A DNA stretch of 55,632 nt from Bacilli bacterium (GCA_016296185.1 JAEDJT010000005.1:1-55632), one strand, 5' to 3'. Shown: positions 35,165 through 44,066, numbered from the stretch's first letter. The notes: generated by a model from the letters alone, not told the origin. Translations and numbers: made by a program.

Positions 35165-36083
35165 TCATATCTCCCCTTTCATATTTTAATGTAACAGGTT
35201 CAATATCCATTTGTTCGATCTTTTTCATTAAAGAAATAATTTCATTATATTCATCAAGTTTTGAATAATTGCCATTATAAAAATCAATTATAAATGCAGG
35301 AATATTAGTATTATGTCCAATTTTTACAAGTAATTCATTCATTTCATCAACAGTGTGTTGCTTACATAAAGGAAATAAAGTTATAGCATAATCATTAAAA
35401 CTTTTACATAACATTCGATAATATCTTTTTTCACCTTTATTATTCATTAGATGAAAATTACCTCTTTGTAAAAATTCAGTTAAACCATAATCTTTAATAA
35501 TCATTAAATCAGTAGCAAAACTATTATCTTCAAAATTTCTTGAAACAAAATATTTTTTACTATGAATTAAATTAGAAACATGTTTCTCTATTACAAATTG
35601 AAAAGGATTCTTTAATCTAAACTCATATATTTTATCTAAATTAGGATTATAAGAATATTGATAATTAATAATACTTCTAGAATCATTTTCAGGACTATAT
35701 TCTAAATAAGATAATAATCCATTATATCCGTCTACATCTACTTCGTTATTAGGTCTTTGTAATATAGTAACTATATGAGAATGATTAGTTTTTCTATCAA
35801 AAAAAATAGGATATTGATCAGTAAAAGTCACTTCATAAACAGTAGTTCCTAATTCCTTCATTTTATAATTTTCATCAACGGTAAACATATCAACACAAGT
35901 ATCATTTTCTTCATCAATTGAAAAAACACAAAAAACATTATCATATCTATAAAGTAATTGTTCTTCTTCACCCTTACCAATAATATAATATTTACCATCA
36001 ATAACATCTAATTCATTACATACATATCTAAAAGCAGTATCATATTTTGTTAAATGTTCCTCTGTAAAATTTCTAATTTCCAT
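35157..36083 (-). CDS. Unknown protein, tandem paralogue of the gene below it
   Basis: A 308-residue soluble protein of unknown function. N-terminal half: MEIRNFTEEHLTKYDTAFRY, YRYDNVFCVFSIDEENDT; C-terminal part ends with the IPAFIIDFYNGN segment shared with its neighbour and a charged tail. Start placed at 36083 (GGTGG seven bases upstream); ATG at 36086 is equally in frame. First gene of a two-gene operon with promoter at 36111-36139. Confidence 0.65.
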   Translation of the reverse strand: MEIRNFTEEHLTKYDTAFRYVCNELDVIDGKYYIIGKGEEEQLLYRYDNVFCVFSIDEENDTCVDMFTVDENYKMKELGTTVYEVTFTDQYPIFFDRKTNHSHIVTILQRPNNEVDVDGYNGLLSYLEYSPENDSRSIINYQYSYNPNLDKIYEFRLKNPFQFVIEKHVSNLIHSKKYFVSRNFEDNSFATDLMIIKDYGLTEFLQRGNFHLMNNKGEKRYYRMLCKSFNDYAITLFPLCKQHTVDEMNELLVKIGHNTNIPAFIIDFYNGNYSKLDEYNEIISLMKKIEQMDIEPVTLKYERGDMND

Positions 36084-36110
36084 CATAATACCACCAACTT
36101 TTGGTTTTAT

Positions 36111-36139
36111 ATTATAAACATAATAAGAATTAAAAACAA
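36111..36139 (-). promoter_or_regulatory. Promoter of the tandem unknown pair
   Basis: TTGTTT (36134-36139), 17 bases, TATAAT (36111-36116) on the minus strand. Confidence 0.65.
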
Positions 36140-36166
36140 TAAAAAAAGTAGTTATTAAACTACTTT
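36140..36166 (-). terminator. Terminator of typA
   Basis: AAAGTAGTT-taat-AACTACTTT followed by TTTT on the minus strand, overlapping the typA stop. Confidence 0.82.
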
Positions 36167-37971
36167 CTATTAACTCTAAATCTTTCATTAGGATCTAAAA
36201 TAGATTTTCTAATTCTAATTGCAGAAGGAGTAACTTCAACATATTCATCATCTTCAATGAATTCTAATGCTTCTTCTAATGTAAATGTTTTAGGTCTTAC
36301 TAAAGCAATAGCATCATCAGAACCAGAAGCACGAGTATTAGTTAATTGTTTATTCTTACATGGATTAACATTTAAATCATTATCTCTATTATGAATACCA
36401 ACTACCATACCAATATATACTTCTTCAGCAGGTCCTACAATTAAAGTTCCTCTATCTTGTAAGTTAAATAATGAGAAACCTAATGTTTTACCATTTTCCA
36501 TAGAAACTAATACACCATTTTTACGAGATGTTAATTCACCAGCATATGGTTTATAAGAATCGAATGAACGAATCATAACACCTTCACCTTTAGTATTAGT
36601 AATGAAAGAACTTCTATAACCAATTAATCCTCTTGTAGGAGCACTAAATTCTAAATGAACATAATCATTTTCATCATTAGTCATAATTTCAAGCATAGCT
36701 TTTCTTTCTTGTAAATCATTAATTATTGTACCACTATATTCATTTGGACAGTTAACAATAACTTTTTCAAATGGTTCACATTTTTTACCATCAATTTCTT
36801 GGAATAAAACTTGAGGTTTAGAAACACATAATTCATAACCTTCTCTTCTCATATTTTCAAGAAGAATAGATAAGTGTAATTCACCTCTACCAGAAACTTT
36901 ATATCCGTCAGATCCAGGAAGTTCTTCAACTTCAAGACCAACGTTAGTTTCTAATTCTTTTTCTAATCTATCTTTAATATGTCTACTAGTTAAGAACTTA
37001 CTAGCTTTATCTTTCCCAGCAAATGGTGAAGAGTTAACTAAGAAATTCATACTTAATGTAGGTTTTTCGATAACGATTGGATCCATAGCTTCTACATGAT
37101 CTTTATCACAAATAGTATCACCAATTGAAATATCAGGACATCCAGCAAAAGTAACAATATCACCATAATAAGCAATATCCTTTTCTACTCTTCTGATACC
37201 TTCTTCAACAAATAATTTAGAAATTCTGAATGATGTTTTAGTTCCATCATTTTTAGCAACAGCAACTGTTTGACCATTTTTAATGCAACCTTTAGAAACA
37301 CGTCCAATACCTAATCTACCAATAAATGAATCATAATCTAATGAACTTACTTGCATTTGTAACGGATCATTCTCATTACCTTCATAAGCAGTACATTGTT
37401 TTAAAACAGTTTCTAATAAAGGAGAAATATCACTACTATCATCATCTAAAGATAATTTAGCAATACCATCTCTAGCAGTACCATAAACTATTGGGAAATC
37501 TAATTGTTCATCATTAGCATTTAATTCCATAAATAAATCAAATGTCATATCAACAACTTCTTGAGGTCTAGCATCTTTTTTATCAATTTTATTAATGAAT
37601 AAAATTGGTCTTAAATTTTGTTCTAATGCCTTATTTAAAACGAATCTTGTTTGAGGCATTGGTCCTTCAGATGCATCAACTAATAATATTACAGTATCAA
37701 CTGTTTTCATAATACGTTCAACTTCAGATGAGAAATCTGCATGTCCTGGAGTATCAACTATATTAATTTTATAATCTTTGTATCTAATTGCACAGTTTTT
37801 TGAATAAATTGTGATACCTCTTTCTCTTTCGATATCATTACTATCCATTACACATTCTGCAACTTCTTCGTTAGCTCTAAATACACCATTTTGATTAAGT
37901 AAAGCATCTACTAAAGTACTTTTACCTGCATCAACGTGGGCAACAACAGCTATATTAATAATTTTGTCCAT
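36160..37971 (-). CDS. typA: Ribosome-associated GTPase TypA/BipA
   Basis: A 603-residue translational GTPase. G1 AHVDAGKSTLVDALL, G2 ERERGITIYSKN, G3 DTPGHADF, G4 NKID, then EF-G-like domains II, III and V and the BipA-specific C-terminal domain (GERGEVMIRSFDSYKPY-like GEGVMIRSFDSYKPYAGE, DRGTLIVGPAEEVYIGMVVG, NKQLTNTRASGSDDAI). BipA assists ribosome assembly and stress adaptation. Length is standard. Confidence 0.97.
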   Translation of the reverse strand: MDKIINIAVVAHVDAGKSTLVDALLNQNGVFRANEEVAECVMDSNDIERERGITIYSKNCAIRYKDYKINIVDTPGHADFSSEVERIMKTVDTVILLVDASEGPMPQTRFVLNKALEQNLRPILFINKIDKKDARPQEVVDMTFDLFMELNANDEQLDFPIVYGTARDGIAKLSLDDDSSDISPLLETVLKQCTAYEGNENDPLQMQVSSLDYDSFIGRLGIGRVSKGCIKNGQTVAVAKNDGTKTSFRISKLFVEEGIRRVEKDIAYYGDIVTFAGCPDISIGDTICDKDHVEAMDPIVIEKPTLSMNFLVNSSPFAGKDKASKFLTSRHIKDRLEKELETNVGLEVEELPGSDGYKVSGRGELHLSILLENMRREGYELCVSKPQVLFQEIDGKKCEPFEKVIVNCPNEYSGTIINDLQERKAMLEIMTNDENDYVHLEFSAPTRGLIGYRSSFITNTKGEGVMIRSFDSYKPYAGELTSRKNGVLVSMENGKTLGFSLFNLQDRGTLIVGPAEEVYIGMVVGIHNRDNDLNVNPCKNKQLTNTRASGSDDAIALVRPKTFTLEEALEFIEDDEYVEVTPSAIRIRKSILDPNERFRVNRK

Positions 37972-38006
37972 ATCACTTCACCATTTCTTTAAAAATTCCG
38001 CTATTA

Positions 38007-38035
38007 AAAATAACATATTTTTTTTAATTTGACAA
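38007..38035 (-). promoter_or_regulatory. Promoter of typA
   Basis: TTGTCA (38030-38035), 17 bases, TATTTT (38007-38012) on the minus strand. Confidence 0.5.
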
Positions 38036-38043
38036 GTATTAGT

Positions 38044-38069
38044 AAAAAAATAAGCAATACTGCTTATTT
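38044..38069 (-). terminator. Terminator of the 38451-38064 operon
   Basis: AAATAAGCA-gtat-TGCTTATTT followed by TTTT on the minus strand. Confidence 0.82.
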
Positions 38070-38441
38070 CTTCATACTTGGTAAATCAATATCATCGATT
38101 TCTTTAGATTTTTTTATTTTCTTTTCTTTTTCACTTTGTTTTAATTCAGAATATCTAATATTAAAACAATATATAAAAGTTAATATAAAACAAATTATAG
38201 TTCCAATATTAGCTAAAACATCTAATATATTATATATAATACCTGAATAAATACCACATAATGATAAAATACTAGAAAATAAATCTTTAAATAATTTAAC
38301 AGGATAATATGTAATAATTGCTACAACAAAAGTTAAAAGTAACTCTAATACATAAACAAATAATTCACCAAAATTTAATTTAAAAATTACATTTAAATAT
38401 TTTTTTAAATTATCTCCAAACTCACTTAACATTTTTAACAT
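38064..38441 (-). CDS. Small membrane protein cotranscribed with the 874-residue gene
   Basis: A 125-residue protein with two to three hydrophobic helices (about 27-47, 55-75 and 78-98) and a Lys-rich cytoplasmic tail ending in DDIDLPSMKK. Family not recognised. Its start at 38441 (AGGTGATAATT upstream) is ten bases below the stop of the large unknown gene, so both form one unit ending at a terminator. It could anchor the soluble partner at the membrane; this is inference. Confidence 0.6.
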   Translation of the reverse strand: MLKMLSEFGDNLKKYLNVIFKLNFGELFVYVLELLLTFVVAIITYYPVKLFKDLFSSILSLCGIYSGIIYNILDVLANIGTIICFILTFIYCFNIRYSELKQSEKEKKIKKSKEIDDIDLPSMKK

Positions 38442-38450
38442 AATTATCAC

Positions 38451-41075
38451 CTATCCTAATAAATCTTTTAAGAATTGCATATCATCAGAATCTTTATTAT
38501 CTTCAGTTGAAGTTTCAACTGTCTCTTCTTTAGATTCTTCTTTAACTTCTTCTTTTTCTTCATTCATATTACCCATTATATCATTTAAGAAAGAAATATC
38601 ATCAACAACTTTATCTTCTTTTACTTCTTCAACAACTTCTTTAACAGGTTCTTCTTTTTTGTTAGATAAATCAGCAACTTGTTTTTGTAAACCATTCATT
38701 AGATTATCAACAGGAGTTGGAGTTGATTTAGCATCCTCTGTTTGAACCTTATTTTCTAACATTGAAGCTAACATTCCAACATTTTGTTTACTATCATCTA
38801 AAGATGATGAAACTGGAATATCTTTGTTTTCAATATTTTCATCTTTATTATCTAATTCAACTGGTACAACAACTTTATTTTCTTCATCTTTCTTTTCTTC
38901 AAAATTTGAAGAATTATCAATTGTTTGATCACTTGAAACAGGTTCAACTGGTTTAACAATTTCTTCTTGAGCAATTGGTTCAATATTTATTTTAGATTGT
39001 TCTGTAACAACTGGAGAAACTTCAATATCAGGTTCTACAACTACTTCTTCTACAGGTACCACAGGAACATATGGCTCTACAGGAGCTACAGGAGCTACAG
39101 GAGCAACTGGTTCTACTGGAACAACTGGCTCAGTAACAGCAGGACTAACTTGAGGAGTATTAACTACAGGTTCTTCAACCACTTCTTCAACAAAAGAATC
39201 ATCTTCAGTTTTATTAGCTAAATTATTAACTAAAGCTAACTTACAAAATACGTTTTGACCATCCATTAATACATTATCTACTACAGAAACATTACCAATA
39301 GTTCTAGGTCTTGATGAATATTTAACAACTTTAGTAGTATTATCATCTACATTAACTAAAACATCCCCAACATCAACTAGTAATTCAAATATAGTAATAC
39401 CAGAAACTTTGATTTCCATATTATCTTTATTATATAAATCCCCAAAATCAATAGTATAAGGAGAATATAATACAGGAACATCCTGCTTTAATAATGTTAA
39501 AGCAATTAAATCATTAGAATCATTTATTTGACTAATAACACCATTAATATCATTAGTTAATGATAAGAAATATTTACTACTGATTAAATCTATATTTTCA
39601 ATATGGAAATATAAATTTATATCACTATTTAATAACATTTTATTATTAATAGCTTTCATTCTTCTTAATTCAGTAACAATTGATTTGATAAACATTTCAA
39701 AAGAATCAAAATTAATATTTTTAAAATACTTATTTTTCACTTCCATATTAACAGGAAGAATTAATCTTTTTTGAATAATATCAAAACATTCAGTTTTTAT
39801 TTTAGAAAAATCTTTATTATCATTAAGAATTTTAATAATTTCAGTAATTGATTTTTTATTAAAATCTTTAATAGCAAGAATTAAATCAAATAACTTTCTA
39901 TATTTAGAATTATATAAAGTTAAGACAGCTTGTTCTGATTCATTAAGTTTTTCATTATATTCTAATGTTAAATGAGAAGCAATCTCATTAAGTGGTAATT
40001 TAACAGTTGGCTTTTCTTCAGCCATTTTAGAAGGATCTTTTTTAGCATATTTAATAGCTAAATCACCATAGTTAGTATTTTGAATTGATTCTCTTAAATA
40101 ATCAGAAATCTTTGTAAAATCTAATTCGTCATAATAAGAATATTTTTTAGTAGCATTAGCAATCTTTTCTTGAATAAAATTATTAGATAACTCAACAGAA
40201 TTTTTCTTACAATCAGCATTAATTTGTCTAAACGCTTTACCTAAATCTTCTTTAAATAAAGTTTTACCTTTAGCTTGAAGATTTTTCATATATTCTAACT
40301 TAGCATCAACAACACGTTCTTCATTTCTAATTTTATTTTCTTCAGCTTGTTTTTCATAATAATTTATATTTGACTCTAAGTTGGAATTTAAATCCCAAAC
40401 ATCTTTAACAAATGTTTTAGCTTCTTCCATAGTTGGATGAGAATTTTTATATTGATTATATCTATCTTTTGCAGATACTTCCATCATAAGGTTAATACCA
40501 CTTGTATCACTAACATCAGGTAAAAACTTAACTTCTTTGTTAGTTTTTACACCATTATAATCATCAACCATAGTTTGTAAATCAAAATATTTTTGTCTAA
40601 CTTCATTTCTTAATTTAATTACAGAACTATAATAATCAATTTGTCTTGTTTTTAAATCATCGTATACAAGTAATAAATTACCTGCTTGTAAAATAACTTT
40701 AGAAACTTCATCCATTTTAGCTTGTGCAGCAGCTCTTGCTTCAAAGCCTTCAATATCTTCCATTTCTCCTTTAACCATTATTTTTTCATTTCTTAAAAAT
40801 ATAACCTTAGGATCAACAGTCTCATAATTATCTAAAATCATTCTAACGTTATTAGCTTTACCATTAGTTTTAACCCAAGTAATTTTTTTTAAAAATTCTT
40901 CCATAACTTCTAAACTATCGAAGAATTTAACACGTTCAAGAATACCATAGTTTTCATCTATATAAGAGTAACAAATACCCAAAGTATCACCCTTTTTATA
41001 GATAAAAGGATGTACAGATGTAGAACTATAACCATATTTACGCATTAATTCTAAAGCAGAATCAAAATCTATCAT
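38451..41075 (-). CDS. Large cytoplasmic protein with Pro/Val-rich linker and duplicated C-terminal motif
   Basis: An 874-residue protein not recognised. No signal peptide. Residues 1-600 are mainly helical with coiled-coil potential (about 100-330); the start reads MIDFDSALELMRKYGYSSTSVHPF. About 600-640 is a beta-rich patch (SGITIFELLVDVGDVLVNV). From about 640 on it is low complexity: a VxPVAPVAPVEP run, then Glu/Lys/Asp-rich sequence. Two copies of DD(I/M)xFLxD(I/L)(M/L)G stand at about 825 and at the very C-terminus. Start at 41075 follows GGGAGGATG. Divergent from the plus-strand DUF308 gene. Confidence 0.7.
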   Translation of the reverse strand: MIDFDSALELMRKYGYSSTSVHPFIYKKGDTLGICYSYIDENYGILERVKFFDSLEVMEEFLKKITWVKTNGKANNVRMILDNYETVDPKVIFLRNEKIMVKGEMEDIEGFEARAAAQAKMDEVSKVILQAGNLLLVYDDLKTRQIDYYSSVIKLRNEVRQKYFDLQTMVDDYNGVKTNKEVKFLPDVSDTSGINLMMEVSAKDRYNQYKNSHPTMEEAKTFVKDVWDLNSNLESNINYYEKQAEENKIRNEERVVDAKLEYMKNLQAKGKTLFKEDLGKAFRQINADCKKNSVELSNNFIQEKIANATKKYSYYDELDFTKISDYLRESIQNTNYGDLAIKYAKKDPSKMAEEKPTVKLPLNEIASHLTLEYNEKLNESEQAVLTLYNSKYRKLFDLILAIKDFNKKSITEIIKILNDNKDFSKIKTECFDIIQKRLILPVNMEVKNKYFKNINFDSFEMFIKSIVTELRRMKAINNKMLLNSDINLYFHIENIDLISSKYFLSLTNDINGVISQINDSNDLIALTLLKQDVPVLYSPYTIDFGDLYNKDNMEIKVSGITIFELLVDVGDVLVNVDDNTTKVVKYSSRPRTIGNVSVVDNVLMDGQNVFCKLALVNNLANKTEDDSFVEEVVEEPVVNTPQVSPAVTEPVVPVEPVAPVAPVAPVEPYVPVVPVEEVVVEPDIEVSPVVTEQSKINIEPIAQEEIVKPVEPVSSDQTIDNSSNFEEKKDEENKVVVPVELDNKDENIENKDIPVSSSLDDSKQNVGMLASMLENKVQTEDAKSTPTPVDNLMNGLQKQVADLSNKKEEPVKEVVEEVKEDKVVDDISFLNDIMGNMNEEKEEVKEESKEETVETSTEDNKDSDDMQFLKDLLG
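39077..39105. repeat. Short tandem repeat coding for the PVA repeat
   Basis: CTACAGGAG is repeated three times in tandem, encoding (APV)n on the minus strand inside the proline/valine linker. Such a 9-bp tandem can change copy number in frame. Confidence 0.7.
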
Positions 41076-41103
41076 ATATACATCCTCCCTATTATTCACT
41101 ATT

Positions 41104-41109
41104 ATTATA
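41104..41109 (-). promoter_or_regulatory. -10 box of the 874-residue gene
   Basis: TATAAT on the minus strand (GTGTTATAAT) 28 bases above the start codon; -35 not convincing. Confidence 0.5.
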
Positions 41110-41140
41110 ACACAAATATAATTCACTTTATACAACTTTA

Positions 41141-41169
41141 TTGTTTAATTTTGTGCATTGTTGTATAAT
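41141..41169 (+). promoter_or_regulatory. Promoter of the plus-strand DUF308 gene
   Basis: TTGTTT (41141-41146), 17 bases, TATAAT (41164-41169). Confidence 0.65.
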
Positions 41170-41194
41170 TAACCTAACAACGGAGGTAGAGAAA

Positions 41195-41896
41195 ATGGAA
41201 ATAAAAATAAAAGATTATTCTAATCATTCATCTCTGATAAGTTCAATCATTAGCTTATGTATTGGTGGACTATTATTTACTAAAGCAGAGGAAGTATTAG
41301 ATATAATTGCAGTAGGATTAGGAATAATAATAGCTGTTATAGGATTAGTAAACATAATACTATATGCTAGAGAAAATAGCAAAGGAAGCGAAAATAGAAC
41401 ATATCTAATGATAGGAATATTATTAGTAATAGTTTCAGTAATATTCATTCTATGTCATGATGTTGTAGAAAATGTAATTAGATACATTATTGGTGGATAT
41501 ATATTATTTACAGGAATTATTAGATTAATGACTGCTATTGGATTAGGATTCAAAGATAAAAGAGCAATATCAGTTACAATAGTATCAATCGCATTAATAC
41601 TAATTGGTGTATATACAATAATTACTGAAAATGTAATATTATCAACCGTAGGTTTAATAATGATAATATATTCAATCGTAGAAATTATAGGTTTTATATT
41701 CTATAAGAAAAATGAAACAAAATCAGCTTCAGTTATCATAGAAGAAATAATAGAAGATAAAGAACCTGAACAAGATATAAAAGCAATTAAAACAACTAAA
41801 GAAGAAAAAATAAAAAGAAATGGAAAAATAAAAGAAGCAAAAACTTCTAACGAAAAGAATAAAAAGAAAACTAAAAAAGATGATGAATTGAAGTGA
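41195..41896 (+). CDS. DUF308-type membrane protein with basic tail
   Basis: A 233-residue protein with about six hydrophobic helices in hairpin pairs (SLCIGGLLFTKAEEVLDIIAVGLGIIIAVIG is the typical first hairpin, split here by the acidic EEV), followed by a 55-residue, very charged cytoplasmic tail rich in Lys and Glu. The DUF308/HdeD pattern is as in the gene at 309-878. Start at 41195 is set by GGAGG eight bases upstream. It ends with TGA, which shows TGA is a stop in this genome. Function unknown. Confidence 0.72.
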   Translation: MEIKIKDYSNHSSLISSIISLCIGGLLFTKAEEVLDIIAVGLGIIIAVIGLVNIILYARENSKGSENRTYLMIGILLVIVSVIFILCHDVVENVIRYIIGGYILFTGIIRLMTAIGLGFKDKRAISVTIVSIALILIGVYTIITENVILSTVGLIMIIYSIVEIIGFIFYKKNETKSASVIIEEIIEDKEPEQDIKAIKTTKEEKIKRNGKIKEAKTSNEKNKKKTKKDDELK

Positions 41897-41952
41897 ACCC
41901 CAAAAAGTTCACAATAAAAAAAGAAGCGTTAGAGAAATTCTAATGCTTTTTT
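41893..41952. terminator. Terminator region after the plus-strand DUF308 gene
   Basis: Two hairpins: GTGAAC / GTTCAC (41893-41898 and 41907-41912) and a stronger AGCGTTAGA / TCTAATGCT stem with flanking A and T runs (41916-41952) that can work in both directions. Confidence 0.75.
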
Positions 41953-42026
41953 GATTTTATTCTTTTTGTGTTGTAAATAATATCCATTCTTCTACAAGTT
42001 TTTGGTATTCTTGTAGGGATGTAATA
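41953..42026 (-). other. Remnant coding-like stretch after the transposase relic
   Basis: On the minus strand this part can be read, in a frame different from the relic ORF at 42027-42146, as ...NNNITSLQEYQKLVEEWILFTTQKE-stop. It may be the frameshifted continuation of the same decayed gene. Together with that relic and the flanking terminators it fills the only stretch above 300 bases without an intact gene. Confidence 0.3.
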
Positions 42027-42146
42027 TTATTGTTGTACAAAGTTTCTTATTTGAGTAATGCATACCAGCATTCTTACTCCACCTATATTATTTAAGTAAA
42101 CTGATAATACATTATTTTTTAAATTGTCATCATAATGTTTTCTCAT
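42027..42146 (-). pseudogene. Decayed OrfA-like transposase relic
   Basis: A 39-codon frame starts MRKHYDDNLKNNVLSVYLNN after GAGGTG. This resembles the opening of IS3-type OrfA helix-turn-helix proteins (M-R/K-K-x-Y-x-x-x-F/L-K-x-x-V-V-x-L-Y). The rest of the helix-turn-helix and the catalytic part are missing and the frame stops early. No terminal inverted repeats or target duplication are apparent. The call rests on a short resemblance. Confidence 0.4.
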
Positions 42147-42179
42147 AAAAATAACACCTCACTTTCTTGAGATGTTATT
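42147..42179 (-). terminator. Hairpin below the 42201 gene
   Basis: AATAACATCTCA-agaaag-TGAGGTGTTATT, a 12-bp stem with one G-T pair, followed by TTTTT on the minus strand. It also contains the GAGGTG that precedes the relic ORF. Confidence 0.6.
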
Positions 42180-42200
42180 TTACTTTAATGTCTTCTTTTT

Positions 42201-42860
42201 TTATTTCTTAATCCAATAATAATCATCAAGTAAAGAATCTCTTCTATAACCTGAAGCATCTATTATTTCATTTAATTTATTAATATATTCATTTACTACT
42301 CCAATATAAGTTTCAGAATCAAGTTTAATACCATTCTTAGTAATACATTCTTCTAATTTACCAGTAATACCATCATCAGTATAACAAGAATATGTCTTAC
42401 TCTTATAACCCGCTAAAGCAGTATCTGTAGTAGAAAATGTAATATCATTATAAGTATTAACTATATGTCTAAAATATAATTCATAATTATCAGTTTTTAT
42501 TAAATAATAAAAACCTTCATCATATCTAGTAAAATAAACTGATCCTGTTTCACTTTCTTTAAAACAATTACCACCATCTTTTTCAATAGTCTGACAAGAA
42601 TATCCGTTTCCTTTAAAATATTGTTTTAAATAAGCAAACTCAACATTAGTATCAACTCTACCAATAACTTTTTTAGAAAGAAATGCAATAGCTAGAACTA
42701 ATAATAAAACAGCAGTAAAAATTACTAAAACTTTTTTAGCAAATTCAACTCTTCTATATCTACCATAGAACATAGTTTTACCTGCACCAATTGTTTTAAA
42801 ATCATTATATTTCTTTTTAACACTAGAAATTTTACTCTTTATTTTATTAAACAATTCCAT
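42201..42860 (-). CDS. Single-pass exported protein with paired cysteines, unknown
   Basis: A 219-residue protein. A basic N-terminus (about 44 residues, ending in RYRRVEFAKK) precedes a membrane helix at about 46-66, then an outer domain with two cysteine pairs: SCQTIEKDGGNCF and SCYTDDGITGKLEECI. Organisation resembles the 27908, 8277 and 8789 gene products: cytoplasmic basic start, one helix, small Cys-containing outer domain. No named family recognised. Confidence 0.65.
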   Translation of the reverse strand: MELFNKIKSKISSVKKKYNDFKTIGAGKTMFYGRYRRVEFAKKVLVIFTAVLLLVLAIAFLSKKVIGRVDTNVEFAYLKQYFKGNGYSCQTIEKDGGNCFKESETGSVYFTRYDEGFYYLIKTDNYELYFRHIVNTYNDITFSTTDTALAGYKSKTYSCYTDDGITGKLEECITKNGIKLDSETYIGVVNEYINKLNEIIDASGYRRDSLLDDYYWIKK

Positions 42861-42912
42861 AATATCATATCTCCTATTATATATATGATACCATAAACTC
42901 CCCTAGCAATGA

Positions 42913-43596
42913 TTATATTTTAACATCTTCATTTACAAATACTTTATCATCAACTAATAATTCATGAATTTCTTCTTCTTCATTACCTAAAAATAATTGT
43001 TCTATTCTACTAACATTACATTTTTCAGCAACAAGAATAGAATCAATCTTTTTAACTGCATTATCAACTTCATCATTAACAACAACATAGTTATAACTAG
43101 TTACTTCATTAATCTCTTTATAAGCAGTTTTAAATCTACCTAATATTTTTTCTTTAGAATCAGTACCTCTACCAACAAGTCTTTTTCTTAATTCTTTCAT
43201 GCTTGGTGGCATTATAAAAATACAAATAGCTTCAGGTACTAAACTCTTAACTTTTAAAGCACCTTGAACTTCAATTTCTAATAAAACATCAAATCCGTTT
43301 TGTAATTTAGATTCAATATATTCTTTTGGAGTACCATAATAATTTCCATTATATTCTGCATACTCTAATAATTCGTTATTCTCAATCTTTTTCTCAAATT
43401 CTTCTCTAGTTAAAAAATAATAAGATTCATTTGGAACATCACCAGGTCTAATATCTCTTGAAGTACAAGAAATACTTAACCAAACATTATCATGTGATTC
43501 CAAATACTTTTTAATACAAGTACCTTTACCTGCACCTGAAGGACCACTAATAATAACTAATGATCCACGTTCTTTTTGTTTTAAAATATGACTCAT
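42913..43596 (-). CDS. gmk: Guanylate kinase
   Basis: A 227-residue P-loop kinase converting GMP to GDP. Walker A SGPSGAGKGTCIKK (about 17-30), GMP-binding SCTSRDIRPGDVPNESYYFLTREEFE and LLEYAEYNGNYYGTP, and the lid GRGTDSKEKILGRFKTA. About 20 residues longer than usual because of an acidic C-terminal tail (LLVDDKVFVNEDVKI). Start has AAGGAG upstream. Confidence 0.97.
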   Translation of the reverse strand: MSHILKQKERGSLVIISGPSGAGKGTCIKKYLESHDNVWLSISCTSRDIRPGDVPNESYYFLTREEFEKKIENNELLEYAEYNGNYYGTPKEYIESKLQNGFDVLLEIEVQGALKVKSLVPEAICIFIMPPSMKELRKRLVGRGTDSKEKILGRFKTAYKEINEVTSYNYVVVNDEVDNAVKKIDSILVAEKCNVSRIEQLFLGNEEEEIHELLVDDKVFVNEDVKI

Positions 43597-43640
43597 AATA
43601 AACTCCTTTTTAATTAAAAGTATTATATATAAATATTAAT

Positions 43641-43665
43641 AAAAAGACAAGATTATCTCTTGTCT
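43641..43665 (-). terminator. Terminator of the ASCH gene
   Basis: AGACAAGA-gataa-TCTTGTCT followed by TTTTAT on the minus strand. Confidence 0.8.
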
Positions 43666-44042
43666 ATATCAACATTCCATAAACCTAATTGACCATTCAT
43701 ATAAATAGGTTCTTTATAAATAACAACATTATCTAATTTCCAAGCATAATATCCAACATGATTACTTCTACCATAAACCAACGGATTAATAGAAATAAGT
43801 TCATTATTAAAATCTTCATCAACTAAAATACAATCAATTAAATCAACTTCACCAATAATACAACCATAATCATATACTAAACCATAATCTTTAACGCTTT
43901 GCATAGGTTCCTTTTCACTAGATTTTCCAGCATGTATATATAATTTACCTCTATACTTAGTTTTCCAACTTCTAAATTCATACTTTTTATAACCATTTAT
44001 AATTAAACTAGCCCAAGGTTGTTTAACTGTTAAAGCTTTCAT
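43653..44042 (-). CDS. ASCH domain protein
   Basis: A 129-residue protein made of one ASCH domain: MKALTVKQPWASLIINGYKKYEFRSWKTKYRGKLYIHAGK is the typical opening (QPW / G-x-K-x-x-E-x-R-S), followed by GCIIGEVDLIDCI and YAWKLDNVVIY. ASCH folds are PUA-like and thought to bind RNA or modified nucleosides; some have RNase activity. Start at 44042 follows AGGTGATTAAT. Confidence 0.88.
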   Translation of the reverse strand: MKALTVKQPWASLIINGYKKYEFRSWKTKYRGKLYIHAGKSSEKEPMQSVKDYGLVYDYGCIIGEVDLIDCILVDEDFNNELISINPLVYGRSNHVGYYAWKLDNVVIYKEPIYMNGQLGLWNVDIDKR

Positions 44043-44066
44043 ATTAATCACCTAAAAATATTATAA

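Noticed and set aside
36087..36188. 34-residue N-terminal extension of the 35157 gene
   Set aside because: It would cross the typA terminator and the promoter; the internal ATG has a ribosome site.
39077..39160. Possible CRISPR or satellite repeat
   Set aside because: Repeat unit is only 9 bases, in frame inside a coding region; it encodes a PVA linker.
41893..42200. Complete insertion sequence
   Set aside because: No paired terminal repeats or target duplication; only a truncated OrfA-like opening is present.
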